Positions 6,727 to 15,755 of a stretch of DNA of 64,000 nucleotides are shown piece after piece; positions within the stretch are counted from its first letter, which is position 1; every line of letters begins with the position of its first letter. The notes below the pieces were generated by a model. That model searched no databases and had not been told where the DNA came from. It saw nothing but the letters and a program-made list of their open reading frames with translations. Origin of the DNA: Flavobacteriales bacterium. GTDB lineage: Bacteria; Bacteroidota; Bacteroidia; Flavobacteriales_D; Crocinitomicaceae. A program made the translations under genes and the position numbers. Location: the NCBI GenBank assembly GCA_947447525.1, contig CANFJL010000005.1:1-64000 (forward strand). Reading direction: 5' to 3'.

Positions 6727-7542
6727 ATGTCCGTTCACAAAAATGTAAAAAAGATTACAACCCACACCTTGCAAGAAATGAAAAGTCAAGGTCAGCGTAT
6801 TTCTATGCTTACAGGGTATGATTTTTCTATGGCTCGTATTCTCGATCAAGCTGGAATTGATGTTATTCTTGTAGGTGATTCTGCTTCAAATGTGATGGCT
6901 GGACATGAAACAACCTTACCCATTACTTTAGATCAAATGATTTATCATGGAGCCTCGGTTGTTCGTGCCATTGAGCGCGCATTGGTCGTTGTTGATCTCC
7001 CTTTTGGTTCGTATCAAGGCAATTCGAAAGAAGCCCTTTCAAGCGCTATTCGTATTATGAAGGAAACGGGTGCGCATGCTGTGAAAATGGAAGGGGGACA
7101 AGAAATTCTTGAGTCTATTCAGAGAATTTTAACCGCTGGAATTCCTGTCATGGGTCATTTAGGTTTAACACCTCAATCAATTTATAAATTCGGAACTTAT
7201 ACCGTTAGAGCAAAGGAAGAAAGTGAAGCAAATCAATTGATTGAAGATGCTTTGGCTTTAGAAAAAGCAGGTTGCTTTGCTATAGTTCTAGAAAAAATTC
7301 CGGCAGTTCTCGCTGAAAAGGTTTCAAAAATGTTACACATTCCTATTATTGGTATCGGTGCTGGAAGTGGTGTTGATGGTCAAGTGCTTGTCGCTCATGA
7401 TATGTTGGGCATCAATAATGAATTTAATCCAAGGTTCTTACGCAAATACAATAACTTGCACGAACAGATGCTCACCGCTTTTCAATCTTTTATTACTGAT
7501 GTAAGGTCTGGTGATTTTCCGAATGAAAAAGAACAGTATTAA
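6727..7542 (+). CDS. panB: 3-methyl-2-oxobutanoate hydroxymethyltransferase
   Basis: A 271-residue ketopantoate hydroxymethyltransferase that transfers a hydroxymethyl group from 5,10-methylene-THF to 2-oxoisovalerate, the first step of pantothenate synthesis. Characteristic motifs: '[19 protein letters not shown]', '[17 protein letters not shown]' (metal/substrate binding), 'KMEGGQE', '[11 protein letters not shown]' and '[16 protein letters not shown]'. Length is typical. It is followed after only 7 nt by a periplasmic-binding-protein ABC operon, so the four genes are probably one transcript, which is unusual for panB. panC and panD are not present; coaX, the later step, is far away at 61138. 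Confidence 0.96.
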   Translation: MSVHKNVKKITTHTLQEMKSQGQRISMLTGYDFSMARILDQAGIDVILVGDSASNVMAGHETTLPITLDQMIYHGASVVRAIERALVVVDLPFGSYQGNSKEALSSAIRIMKETGAHAVKMEGGQEILESIQRILTAGIPVMGHLGLTPQSIYKFGTYTVRAKEESEANQLIEDALALEKAGCFAIVLEKIPAVLAEKVSKMLHIPIIGIGAGSGVDGQVLVAHDMLGINNEFNPRFLRKYNNLHEQMLTAFQSFITDVRSGDFPNEKEQY

Positions 7543-7549
7543 TTCTTAA

Positions 7550-8617
7550 ATGAAAACGCCTCTTTTTTTTAGTATCTTGTTTCTATTGGCATGCTCTACC
7601 AGTCATAAGCCAGTTGGACCAGAATCAGAAACCAATAGTTATTCAAAGTGGCTTTCTATAAAAGAATCAAAACGAGGTGTATTTATTACAATTACCAATC
7701 CCGACAAATCTTCGGAGCAATTCAATTATTTTATTGGAACCCATACCCCTGAAAACTACACCAATATTTCAGTAGGTCCTAAGGGTATTGCTGCACTTTC
7801 TTCGACTCACATTGGAATGTTGTCTCAATTGGGTTCCATAAAGTCAATTTCCGCAGTGGGAGATAAAAAATTGATTTACAATCAAGAATTAAAGAAAAGA
7901 ATTTCTAAAGGATGGGTTGCTACGCTGGGTCAAGAAGGTGATCTTTCGGTAGAAATGTTGTTACAATCTAAGTCAAAAACACTCGTTTATAGTGCTTTCT
8001 CAGGAAAATTATCCATCGAAAATAAATTAAAAAAGCTAGGAATTGTTGCAATTCCAAATTTTGATTGGCGTGAAACTCATCCTTTAGGAAGAGCAGAATG
8101 GATCTTGCTTTTTGGCTATCTTATCGGAAATCAAGAAAGAGCAAAAAAAGAATTCGCTGAAATAGTAACTCAATATTTGACGATTCAAAATAAAAGTAAA
8201 TCTTCTGAGAAAGTCGCTTTGGTGGGAAATGTTACGGGTGATTTTTGGTATGCACCGGCTGGTGATAGTTACAATGCGAAGTTACTTCAAGATGCCGGAG
8301 TTAATTATATTTATAAGAATTCTAAAGGAACGGGAAGCTTATCTTTGACTTTAGAACAAGTATTTAAAAAGTCAGATCAGGTAGATTTATGGTTAAATCC
8401 TGGTTTTGCCTCTAAAAAATTAATCCTATTTCATAATCCTAAAGCTAAGTATTTTTCGATGTTTTCAAAAGGTGAAATTTATTGCTATGCCCAAAACATG
8501 AATCGCTACTGGGAAATGGCTGCAGTGCAACCACATTTAATATTATCAGATTTACAGCAAATAATCGATTCAAGTCTTCCCAATAAGAAGCTGCATTTTT
8601 ATCAGAAGGTGGAATGA
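7550..8617 (+). CDS. ABC transporter substrate-binding lipoprotein (BtuF/FecB-type)
   Basis: A 355-residue lipoprotein: signal 'MKTPLFFSILFLLACSTS' with lipobox Cys at residue 15. It is followed by the two-lobed helical-backbone fold seen in cobalamin/siderophore/heme binding proteins ('GIAALSSTHIGMLSQLG', 'SISAVGDKKLIYN', 'WILLFGYLIGNQERAKKEFAEI', 'YAPAGDSYNAKLLQDAGVNY'). It overlaps the next gene by 4 nt. In Bacteroidota this family often serves iron or corrinoid uptake together with a TonB-dependent receptor; none is in the window, so the ligand cannot be assigned. The family is clear; the exact substrate is not. Confidence 0.88.
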   Translation: MKTPLFFSILFLLACSTSHKPVGPESETNSYSKWLSIKESKRGVFITITNPDKSSEQFNYFIGTHTPENYTNISVGPKGIAALSSTHIGMLSQLGSIKSISAVGDKKLIYNQELKKRISKGWVATLGQEGDLSVEMLLQSKSKTLVYSAFSGKLSIENKLKKLGIVAIPNFDWRETHPLGRAEWILLFGYLIGNQERAKKEFAEIVTQYLTIQNKSKSSEKVALVGNVTGDFWYAPAGDSYNAKLLQDAGVNYIYKNSKGTGSLSLTLEQVFKKSDQVDLWLNPGFASKKLILFHNPKAKYFSMFSKGEIYCYAQNMNRYWEMAAVQPHLILSDLQQIIDSSLPNKKLHFYQKVE

Positions 8618-9609
8618 TGAAACGAAGAATTCTTTTCTATTTATTGTTGGCGACTATTTTGTTGCTTGTATTTTCTATACTCCATCTTTTTGTAGGACAA
8701 ATTTCTTTGTCATCTAGTGATTTTTTCGGAGCAGTTTTTAAAAACGGAAATTATTCTAATGAGGAAATTCTCATGCGTGAATTTCGAATTCCAAGACTGT
8801 TAATGGCTATTGTTGCTGGAGGTGGATTGGCTTTAGCTGGAATGTTAATGCAAACGCTGTTTAATAATCCCTTGGCTGGACCTTATGTGCTTGGGATTAA
8901 TTCAGGTTCTAGTTTATTGGTCGCTTTGTCCATTTTAACGGGCTCAACCTTCTTAGGTTCTGAATTAAGTCTTGTCTTTTCGGCAATTGTTGGGGCGTTT
9001 ATTTTTGGACTCCTAATTCTTTTGTTTTCGCTCTCTGTTAAATCACACCTTTCCTTATTGTTGATTGGCCTCATGCTCGGAAGTTTTACCTCTGCTCTTG
9101 TTTCAATTTTGGAAATGGGCGCTGGAGCAGAGCAATTTAAAGCCTTTGCTTTTTGGGGGATGGGTTCCTTGCAACAAATAGAATTGTCTCAGATTTCGAT
9201 CCTCATGCTTACTTTTTTAGGGAGTATTGGAGCTTCTTTTTTATTGGTTAAACCTCTAAATATGTTGGTCATTGGAGAAAATTCCGCCGTAATGCTTGGT
9301 TTATCTCTGAGAAAAACAAGAATTTTAGTCATAGCTGTTACGGCACTTTTCACAGGTCTTATCACCGCTTTTTGTGGTCCAATTGCTTTTGTTGGTTTAG
9401 CCGTTCCTAATATCACAAAATTGGTTTTCAGAACGCAACAACATGCTTGGTTGATTTTAGGAAATGTGCTGATTGGCGCTTTGTTTTTAGTGGTGTGTGA
9501 TGTTTTGATCCAAAGTCTTGAATCTCTTATTCACCTTCCTTTAAATGCTTTGACCTCTATCATTGGTGCTCCATTTGTGATTTTTATCCTCTTAAAAAAA
9601 GTGAGATGA
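8614..9609 (+). CDS. FecCD-family ABC transporter permease
   Basis: A 331-residue inner-membrane permease with about nine or ten predicted helices, the BtuC/FecCD architecture. Family hallmarks: 'REFRIPRLLMAIVAGGGLALAGMLMQ' near the N-terminus, 'NPLAGPYVLGINSGSSL', 'GEnsAVMLGLS'-type loop, and 'CGPIAFVGLAVPNITKLVFR', which forms the coupling helix to the ATPase. It ends in 'TSIIGAPFVIFILLKK', typical of the family. Overlaps of 4 nt on both sides link it to the binding protein and ATPase. It would transport the ligand delivered by the upstream lipoprotein, probably an iron chelate or corrinoid. Confidence 0.94.
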   Translation: MMKRRILFYLLLATILLLVFSILHLFVGQISLSSSDFFGAVFKNGNYSNEEILMREFRIPRLLMAIVAGGGLALAGMLMQTLFNNPLAGPYVLGINSGSSLLVALSILTGSTFLGSELSLVFSAIVGAFIFGLLILLFSLSVKSHLSLLLIGLMLGSFTSALVSILEMGAGAEQFKAFAFWGMGSLQQIELSQISILMLTFLGSIGASFLLVKPLNMLVIGENSAVMLGLSLRKTRILVIAVTALFTGLITAFCGPIAFVGLAVPNITKLVFRTQQHAWLILGNVLIGALFLVVCDVLIQSLESLIHLPLNALTSIIGAPFVIFILLKKVR

Positions 9610-10310
9610 TTGGTTTTAAAAACACTCTTATTGGTTTTAAAGCGAGTCTGTTTGAAATAGAAAACTTGGATTTATTTCCCGGAAATCTTTACTTATTGGC
9701 CGGTAAAAATGGAACTGGAAAAACAACTTTTCTAAAAACAATTATGCGAACGGTTCCGCTTCATGGTGGAAGTATTCAAATTAAAGGAACTGATCTTAAA
9801 AATATTGAAAGCAGGACATTACCTCTTTTAGTTGCTTTCGTTGAAAGTCGCTTCGTTGGAATTCCTTTCCTTTCTTTAAAAGAATATATTGCTCTAGGAA
9901 GAGCGCCGCATACCAATGCCTTTGGAAGATTAACACCAAAGGATAATGATAAAGTTGATGAGGTGATTTCCTTGCTTAATCTATCTTCGTATCAAGATAA
10001 ATTCACAGATGAGTTGAGCGATGGAATTCGTCAATTGGGAGCCATCGCTAAAGCATTAGTGCAAGAAGCACCCATCCTTTTGTTAGATGAACCAACTGCA
10101 TTTTTGGATTTTGAAAACAAGGATTTGTTGATGAAAACCTTAAAAGAAATTGCTCTTTCTCAAAACAAATGCATCATTTGTTCTTCACACGATCTCGATT
10201 TAAGCATTGAATTAGCTTTGCCAACTTTAGCAGTGTCTTCCGAAGAAAATAAACTTATCTTATTGGATTCCCCACTAAACAAACAGGAAATAATTGGGCT
10301 TATTTGCTAA
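9606..10310 (+). CDS. ABC transporter ATP-binding protein (BtuD/FecE-type)
   Basis: A 234-residue nucleotide-binding domain energising the upstream FecCD permease. Walker A 'GKNGTGKTT' lies at about residues 33-41, the Q-loop position carries 'VESRFVGIPFLSLKEYIALG', Walker B is 'ILLLDEPTAFLD', and the H-loop is 'CSSHDLDLS'. The signature motif reads 'LSDGIRQ' rather than LSGGQ, a variant common in this subfamily in Bacteroidota. It is slightly shorter than usual (about 255). It overlaps the permease by 4 nt and ends 1 nt before the convergent hydrolase gene. Confidence 0.93.
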   Translation: MIGFKNTLIGFKASLFEIENLDLFPGNLYLLAGKNGTGKTTFLKTIMRTVPLHGGSIQIKGTDLKNIESRTLPLLVAFVESRFVGIPFLSLKEYIALGRAPHTNAFGRLTPKDNDKVDEVISLLNLSSYQDKFTDELSDGIRQLGAIAKALVQEAPILLLDEPTAFLDFENKDLLMKTLKEIALSQNKCIICSSHDLDLSIELALPTLAVSSEENKLILLDSPLNKQEIIGLIC

Positions 10311-10311
10311 G

Positions 10312-11697
10312 TTAATTAACTAAAAACTTCTTGGTTGTGTAGCGCCCATTTTCATAAATCTTGAGTAGATAAGAGCCTTTTGATAAATTCGAGCAATCAA
10401 TTTTTAATTGATTTGAATTCACAGCTTCTTTCGTCAATGCCCTACCTGAGACATCTAAAATTTCATAGTGTCCATGGAGCTGTTTTTGAAATCCCACATT
10501 TAAAATGGCATTCGTTGGGTTAGGATAAAGACTAAAGTTTAGCTGTTCTTCACCAACACTTCCTTGCAAGGTTATAAAATTACTGGTATCACATCCATTG
10601 GCGGACATAACAGAAACGGTAAATGTCCCACCGAAATCTACGGGGATAATGAGAGTATCATTTGTTTCACCCACCATTATTTGACCGTTGACATACCATT
10701 GGTAATAATCACCCGGCGTTGGGGTGCTCATAGTTTGAATATTGTCATAATAAATTAGCGCATTGATACCAGGTTGGGCACAAGTCGTTTGATTCACCGT
10801 TCCGGCAGTATTAATTAAACTGGCTTGAAAATCTGCTAAAGCATAACAATCGGTATTCAATACATAATGCAACCAAGGATCTAAAATTTCAAATGTTTTT
10901 TGTTGTTGTTCAGCACGCGTTATTGAAATTCCTTGCGATGAGGTGCTTTCTCCAAAGTCACAATTGAAATTTGAATTTGCGAAATAACAATGAGCCCCAC
11001 CTGTGATACTCACATAAGATTTACAAGCAGAGGCTAACCCTTGATACATGGGAAGATGGTTATCGATAGGCGGCGTTACACCATCATTACTACCTGAAAA
11101 AATGAGGGCAGGAACACTAATGTTTCCACACACCGAAACCGCAGAAGGATTCGTTTCTGCCGGTGCTAGGCCAACAATTCCGGCAATCGAAGAATTATTT
11201 TCAGCAGCGAGCATCGTGGCTCCTCCGCCCATGGAATGTCCCATAATTACGACTTTTTGCTTTACTTTTCCATTGAAAAGTGATCCAACGTTGCCATTCA
11301 AAGCCAACATTTTTGTCGCCACAAGGGCTAAATCGTCGCCGAAATCTCCATGACTTGGAGCAGGAATTAAACTTCCTTCTGTGCGCACAAAAGCTAAGAT
11401 ATATCCTTGAGGCACCAAGTGCTGCCAAATGTTGGAGTAGGCATCCCATGACATAGCAAACCCATGACCAAATACAATAACAGGAAAGTTTGGATAACTT
11501 GCAACTGCTGTGTTCTCTCCAGCGGTAAAGCTAGGATAATAAATTTCTGTTTGAATTTGTCGGCCCGCACCACCGCCAGTCCCAAAACCTCCCGTTCTTG
11601 AAGGGTCATTAAAAGTAATGGTGGTATGTCCAATGGAAAATTGTGCCATCAATTGTAATTGAAGTAACAATACAAAAAGTAAAAGAGAAAGCTTCAT
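10312..11697 (-). CDS. T9SS-exported alpha/beta hydrolase
   Basis: 461 residues with three parts. First is a signal peptide ('MKLSLLLFVLLLQLQLMAQ'). Then comes an alpha/beta-hydrolase domain of the chlorophyllase/PET-hydrolase-like group to about residue 290: 'VFGHGFAMSWDAYSNI' (oxyanion region), nucleophile elbow 'GHSMGGGAT', 'SGSNDGVTPP' holding the likely Asp and 'GAHCYF' the likely His. A linker with an Ig/PKD-like 'YYQWYVNGQIM' follows, then a T9SS sorting domain ('LYPNPTNAILNV', 'LSKGSYLLKIYENG'). Predicted to be a surface or secreted esterase/lipase-like enzyme; substrate unknown. It starts 33 nt downstream of the YifB gene on the same strand. Confidence 0.88.
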   Translation of the reverse strand: MKLSLLLFVLLLQLQLMAQFSIGHTTITFNDPSRTGGFGTGGGAGRQIQTEIYYPSFTAGENTAVASYPNFPVIVFGHGFAMSWDAYSNIWQHLVPQGYILAFVRTEGSLIPAPSHGDFGDDLALVATKMLALNGNVGSLFNGKVKQKVVIMGHSMGGGATMLAAENNSSIAGIVGLAPAETNPSAVSVCGNISVPALIFSGSNDGVTPPIDNHLPMYQGLASACKSYVSITGGAHCYFANSNFNCDFGESTSSQGISITRAEQQQKTFEILDPWLHYVLNTDCYALADFQASLINTAGTVNQTTCAQPGINALIYYDNIQTMSTPTPGDYYQWYVNGQIMVGETNDTLIIPVDFGGTFTVSVMSANGCDTSNFITLQGSVGEEQLNFSLYPNPTNAILNVGFQKQLHGHYEILDVSGRALTKEAVNSNQLKIDCSNLSKGSYLLKIYENGRYTTKKFLVN

Positions 11698-11730
11698 GAC
11701 TTATTTTTTATAAAAATATAAAATTTATAT

Positions 11731-13275
11731 TTAACAAGCACTCGTCCAATTGCTTCGGTCCAAGCTTCTAAACTGAATCGCTTCGGCAACATGTTGCACT
11801 TCTATTTTTTCGTTCCCTTCTAAATCGGCTATGGTCCTTGCTACTTTTAATATTCGATCATAAGCACGGGCAGACAAGCCGAGCTTTTCCATGGCTAATT
11901 TTATGATTTTCTGTCCCGAAAGGTCTGTTTTACAAAACAAGTCAAATTCAGACTTGCTCATTTGCGCATTGCAATGCGTCGATAAACTCTCCTTATATCT
12001 TGTTCCTTGAATTTTTCTGGCATTGACCACCCGATGGCGAATGGTTTGACTGTCTTCACTTGAGGCTTCACCACTCAACTCATCAAAGCTTACAGGACTA
12101 ACTTCCACATGCAAATCAATGCGATCCAATAAGGGACCTGAAATTTTGTTTAAATACCGCTGAACCACACCTGGTCCACAAACACATTCTTTTTCAGGAT
12201 GGTTAAAATAGCCACAAGGACATGGGTTCATTGCAGCAACAAGCATAAAACTAGTGGGATAATCCACAGTGAATTTTGCTCTCGAAATGGTCACATATCG
12301 ATCTTCTAAAGGTTGCCTCATTACTTCTAGTACGGTTCGTTTGTACTCTGGTAGTTCGTCTAAAAATAACACTCCGTTATGCGCCAAAGAAATCTCACCC
12401 GGTTGCGGAAAACTCCCCCCACCAACCAATGCGACATCTGAAATGGTATGGTGAGGTTTTCTGAAGGGTCTTTGAGTGATCAATCCACTTTTCATTTTTA
12501 ACTTCCCTGCAACACTATGTATTTTTGTGGTTTCCAAAGATTCTTCCATCGTCATGGGGGGTAAAATACTCGACAACCTCTTGGCGAGCATGGATTTTCC
12601 TGATCCTGGTGGACCGATCAAAATGATATTGTGACCCCCAGAAGCAGCAATTTCAAAAGCTCTTTTGATATTCATTTGTCCTTTTACATCTTTAAAATCA
12701 GCATCATCAAGAGAGGCTGAAGCACTAAAGTGTTTCTTTTCATCAAAATCAGCTAAGAATAGGGGTCCTGTTCCGTCCAAAAAAGAAACCACTTCCTTCA
12801 AGTTATGCGCTCCTCGCACTTCAATTCCAACTACAACAGATGCTTCTTCACAATTTTCAAACGGTATTATAATTCCTTTATAGCCCTCTTTTTTTGCTTG
12901 AAGCGCAATGGGCAACACTCCTCTTGTAACTTGGATCGATCCGTCTAGGGAGAGTTCACCTATGAGAATGTATTCTTTGAGTAGGGTTGTTTGAACTTGT
13001 TCACTCACCGCTAAAATCCCAATTGCAATGGGAAGGTCGTAAACGGAACCCTCCTTTCTAATATCTGCCGGAGCAAGGTTAACGGTGATTTCTTTACCAG
13101 GAAATTTGAAATCATTATTCTTAAAAGAGGCTCGAATGCGCTGCTGACTTTCTTTAACAGCATTATCGGGTAAGCCAACCATAAAAAAATTGACTCCAAT
13201 ACCTAAGTTTACTTCAATGGTTATGGTGGTAGCAGTAATTCCGAAGACACTGCTGGTATATGTTTTCACTAACAT
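11731..13275 (-). CDS. YifB/ComM-family Mg-chelatase-like AAA+ ATPase
   Basis: 514 residues. The N-terminal ChlI-like domain (about 20-140; 'GLPDNAVKESQQRIRASFKN', 'LPIAIGILA') is followed by an AAA+ domain with Walker A 'IGPPGSGKSMLAKRL', Walker B/DELP 'LFLDELPEYKR', and a C-terminal Mg-chelatase domain ('LLDRIDLHVEV', 'LSARAYDRILKVARTIADL'). In Gammaproteobacteria the homologue ComM is a helicase that extends branch migration during natural transformation, so a DNA recombination role is inferred. Four cysteines in 'MNPCPCGYFNHPEKECVCG' form a likely zinc-binding insert typical of the family. The promoter region is shared with the divergent export operon. Confidence 0.95.
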   Translation of the reverse strand: MLVKTYTSSVFGITATTITIEVNLGIGVNFFMVGLPDNAVKESQQRIRASFKNNDFKFPGKEITVNLAPADIRKEGSVYDLPIAIGILAVSEQVQTTLLKEYILIGELSLDGSIQVTRGVLPIALQAKKEGYKGIIIPFENCEEASVVVGIEVRGAHNLKEVVSFLDGTGPLFLADFDEKKHFSASASLDDADFKDVKGQMNIKRAFEIAASGGHNIILIGPPGSGKSMLAKRLSSILPPMTMEESLETTKIHSVAGKLKMKSGLITQRPFRKPHHTISDVALVGGGSFPQPGEISLAHNGVLFLDELPEYKRTVLEVMRQPLEDRYVTISRAKFTVDYPTSFMLVAAMNPCPCGYFNHPEKECVCGPGVVQRYLNKISGPLLDRIDLHVEVSPVSFDELSGEASSEDSQTIRHRVVNARKIQGTRYKESLSTHCNAQMSKSEFDLFCKTDLSGQKIIKLAMEKLGLSARAYDRILKVARTIADLEGNEKIEVQHVAEAIQFRSLDRSNWTSAC

Positions 13276-13392
13276 GTAATAGATTTTTATTTATTTCTAT
13301 TTAAGTTAATGAATATTTTTCGGTTTCTTATTTTTTTAACATTCTAAGACATTAACATGACTAATATCATAATTTAAGAAAATCCTTACTCT

Positions 13393-13400
13393 TAGCTTTG
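13393..13400 (+). promoter_or_regulatory. Bacteroidota -7 box TAGCTTTG for the export operon
   Basis: A TAnnTTTG match ending 17 nt before the ATG of the HlyD-type adaptor, inside the 141-nt divergent gap with yifB. No TTTG at -33 spacing was found. Confidence 0.45.
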
Positions 13401-13416
13401 TTCAATAATAGAAAAT

Positions 13417-14496
13417 ATGCTGCGAATTCTACCCGTTTTAATCATTGTTCTGCTTTATTCTTGCAGTACAAAACAGACTGAATCTCATGCCATGAGAAAA
13501 GATTTGGTAGAGAGTGTTTATGCGAGTATCAATATCATTCCAAAGGATGTGTATAAGGTCAATGCTTCTATCTCTGGATATTTAGATCAAGTGAATGTTG
13601 AGGAAGGTGATCTTATTAAAAATGGTCAGGTCTTATTTGTGATCTCGAATGATCCGATTAAACTTAATGAACGCAATGCAGAATTAAATTATGAGCTTCT
13701 TCAAGACAACTTAAAAGGGGAGGCCAATATGCTCGAGGAACTTAAATTAAGTTTGAATTCAGCAAGAATTAAACAAAAAAATGACTCTCTTAATGCAGAA
13801 AGAATGAAGGTGCTTTATTTTAAAAGTGCGTGTAGTAAGTTTGATATGGAAAATTCTATTGCTGCATATGATTTTTCAAGAAATAATTATTTAAGCCTTA
13901 AAAATCAACTCAAAAGAAAACAAGTAGAATTAAAAAATCAACTTGCGCAATCTCAAAATAATGTTGCCGCTTCAGCTTCAAGGTCGGGAGATTATTTAAT
14001 TAAATCAAATCAAAATGGTAAGGTTTATCAAATAAATAAAGAGCGTGGAGAATTGGTCTCTTTGCAAGAACCTATCGCTGTTATTGGTCAAAAAGATAAT
14101 TTTATTATTTCAATGATGGTGGATGAGGTTGATATTGCTCAAATTGAACTAGGGCAATCTGTTTGGGTGACATTGGAAGCATTTCCATCACAACCTTTTG
14201 AAGCTAAAGTCACCAAAATAGCACCTAAAATGGATGAAAGGACGCAAGGATTTAAACTTGAAGCTCAATTCATTCACGCTCCAAAAAAAATGTATATGGG
14301 GCTATCTGGCGAAGGGAATATTGTGATTCGCAAGGTTAAAAATGCTTTGGTTATCCCAAAAGAATATTTGCTTCCTGGTTCTTATGTTCTTACCAATCAA
14401 GGAAAAATAAAAGTGAAGACAGGAATTTCTAATTGGGATTATATTCAGATTTTAAAAGGAATAAATGAGAAAACAACTTTGATTATTCCAGAATAA
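13417..14496 (+). CDS. HlyD/RND-type periplasmic adaptor lipoprotein
   Basis: 359-residue membrane-fusion protein. N-terminal lipobox 'VLLYSC' with Cys at residue 16, a biotinyl-lipoyl-like half motif ('ISGYLDQVNVEEGDLIKNGQVLFVI'), a long coiled-coil hairpin (about residues 85-185, rich in Lys/Glu/Asn/Gln), and the second lipoyl half ('LIKSNQNGKVYQINKERGELV'). A beta-barrel domain with 'VDEVDIAQIELGQSVWVTLEAFP' follows. It would bridge the permease to an outer-membrane channel. It is immediately upstream of, and shares a base (TAATG) with, the FtsX-type permease gene. The gene order adaptor-permease-ATPase resembles DevBCA/MacAB exporters. No TolC gene is seen nearby. Confidence 0.9.
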   Translation: MLRILPVLIIVLLYSCSTKQTESHAMRKDLVESVYASINIIPKDVYKVNASISGYLDQVNVEEGDLIKNGQVLFVISNDPIKLNERNAELNYELLQDNLKGEANMLEELKLSLNSARIKQKNDSLNAERMKVLYFKSACSKFDMENSIAAYDFSRNNYLSLKNQLKRKQVELKNQLAQSQNNVAASASRSGDYLIKSNQNGKVYQINKERGELVSLQEPIAVIGQKDNFIISMMVDEVDIAQIELGQSVWVTLEAFPSQPFEAKVTKIAPKMDERTQGFKLEAQFIHAPKKMYMGLSGEGNIVIRKVKNALVIPKEYLLPGSYVLTNQGKIKVKTGISNWDYIQILKGINEKTTLIIPE

Positions 14497-15755
14497 TGAA
14501 TTTTAAATTATTGCTTTCGATTTCTAAAACGCACTTGTTAACGCGCAAAAAACAAAGTGCAATTGCAGCCTTAGGGGTTACCTTTGGTATTGGAACCTAT
14601 ATTATCATGATGGGTTTTATGAATGGATTGAATGGCTTACTTGATGGCTTAATTCTTAATAGAACTCCTCATATTCATTTGTTTAATGAAATTAAACCTG
14701 CATCTAAACAGCCACTGCAAAAGGTGATTCAATATAAGAATATGGAAATTATGGTCCATAGTATCAAGCCAAAAAGGGTCCAATTAAAGATTCATAATGC
14801 GCTTCCAATTATGAAATATTTAAATGAACGAAAAGAAGTTCTAGGTTTATCTGCTCAAGTAAAAGTTCAAGGTTTTTATTTAGGAGGAAATACCCAATTG
14901 TCAGCGATGATGATTGGAGCTGATCCGATGAAAGAAAAGGAATTTTATAAATTGAATGAATATATCGTACAAGGAAGTTGTGAGGAATTAGAAAAAACAG
15001 ACAAGGGTATTTTACTTGGAGCAGGTGCAGCAAAAAAACTTTCTGTAAATGTTGGGGATTTCGTTCAAGTATCTTCAATTACTGGTGAAATAATCTCTCT
15101 AAAAATTGTAGGGCTCTATCAAAGTGGCATGGCAGATGTTGATAATGTCCAAAGTTTCATTAATCTTCCTATGGCCCAATTGCTCCTGGGTGAGTCTAAA
15201 GATTATATTACTGATATTAATATCAAGATTAAAAATTTAGAGAAAGCACCCGACCTAGCCAAAGAATTGTCTGAGCAATTTAATACCACAGCGATAGATA
15301 TTCAAACTGCAAATGCTCAATTTGAAACAGGCTCCTCTATTCGAACTTTAATTTCCTATGCTGTTTCAATCACACTACTCATCGTGGCTGGATTTGGGAT
15401 TTATAATATTCTTAATATGCTGATCTATGAAAAAATGAATGATATTGCTATTTTGAAAGCAACTGGGTTTTCTGGAAAGGATGTGAAATGGATCTTTATT
15501 AGTCAAGCCCTAATAATTGGAATGGTTGGTGGTTCTCTTGGCTTATTAATGGGATATGGCGTTGCAGTTATTATTGATAATACTCCTTTTGAAACCGCTG
15601 CCTTGCCCACCATCAAAACCTATCCAATCGATTATAATATTAAATATTATATCATTGGACTTGCATTTTCTTTGATTGCGACATTTTTTGCAGGATATTT
15701 CCCTTCTAAAAAGGCTGAAAAAATAGATCCTGTTGATATAATTAGAGGTCAATAA
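14496..15755 (+). CDS. FtsX/MacB-type ABC transporter permease
   Basis: 419 residues: TM1 at about 20-45 ('AIAALGVTFGIGTYIIMMGFMNG'), a large periplasmic MacB-PCD-like domain, then three C-terminal helices in the FtsX domain ('SYAVSITLLIVAGFGIYNILNMLIYE', 'IFISQALIIGMVGGSLGLLMGYG', 'YYIIGLAFSLIATFFAGYFPSKKAEKIDPVDIIRG'). The closing 'KIDPVDIIRGQ' is the standard end of LolC/DevC/MacB permeases. Such mechanotransmission transporters extrude molecules from the periplasm or outer leaflet; with the adaptor lipoprotein upstream, export rather than lipoprotein release is favoured. The gene overlaps both neighbours by one base. Confidence 0.93.
   Translation: MNFKLLLSISKTHLLTRKKQSAIAALGVTFGIGTYIIMMGFMNGLNGLLDGLILNRTPHIHLFNEIKPASKQPLQKVIQYKNMEIMVHSIKPKRVQLKIHNALPIMKYLNERKEVLGLSAQVKVQGFYLGGNTQLSAMMIGADPMKEKEFYKLNEYIVQGSCEELEKTDKGILLGAGAAKKLSVNVGDFVQVSSITGEIISLKIVGLYQSGMADVDNVQSFINLPMAQLLLGESKDYITDINIKIKNLEKAPDLAKELSEQFNTTAIDIQTANAQFETGSSIRTLISYAVSITLLIVAGFGIYNILNMLIYEKMNDIAILKATGFSGKDVKWIFISQALIIGMVGGSLGLLMGYGVAVIIDNTPFETAALPTIKTYPIDYNIKYYIIGLAFSLIATFFAGYFPSKKAEKIDPVDIIRGQ

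Noticed and set aside
9606-10310. Broken ABC signature (LSDGIRQ instead of LSGGQ) as a sign of inactivity
   Set aside because: Walker A, Walker B and H-loop are intact, and SDG variants are usual in this BtuD/FecE subfamily in Bacteroidota.
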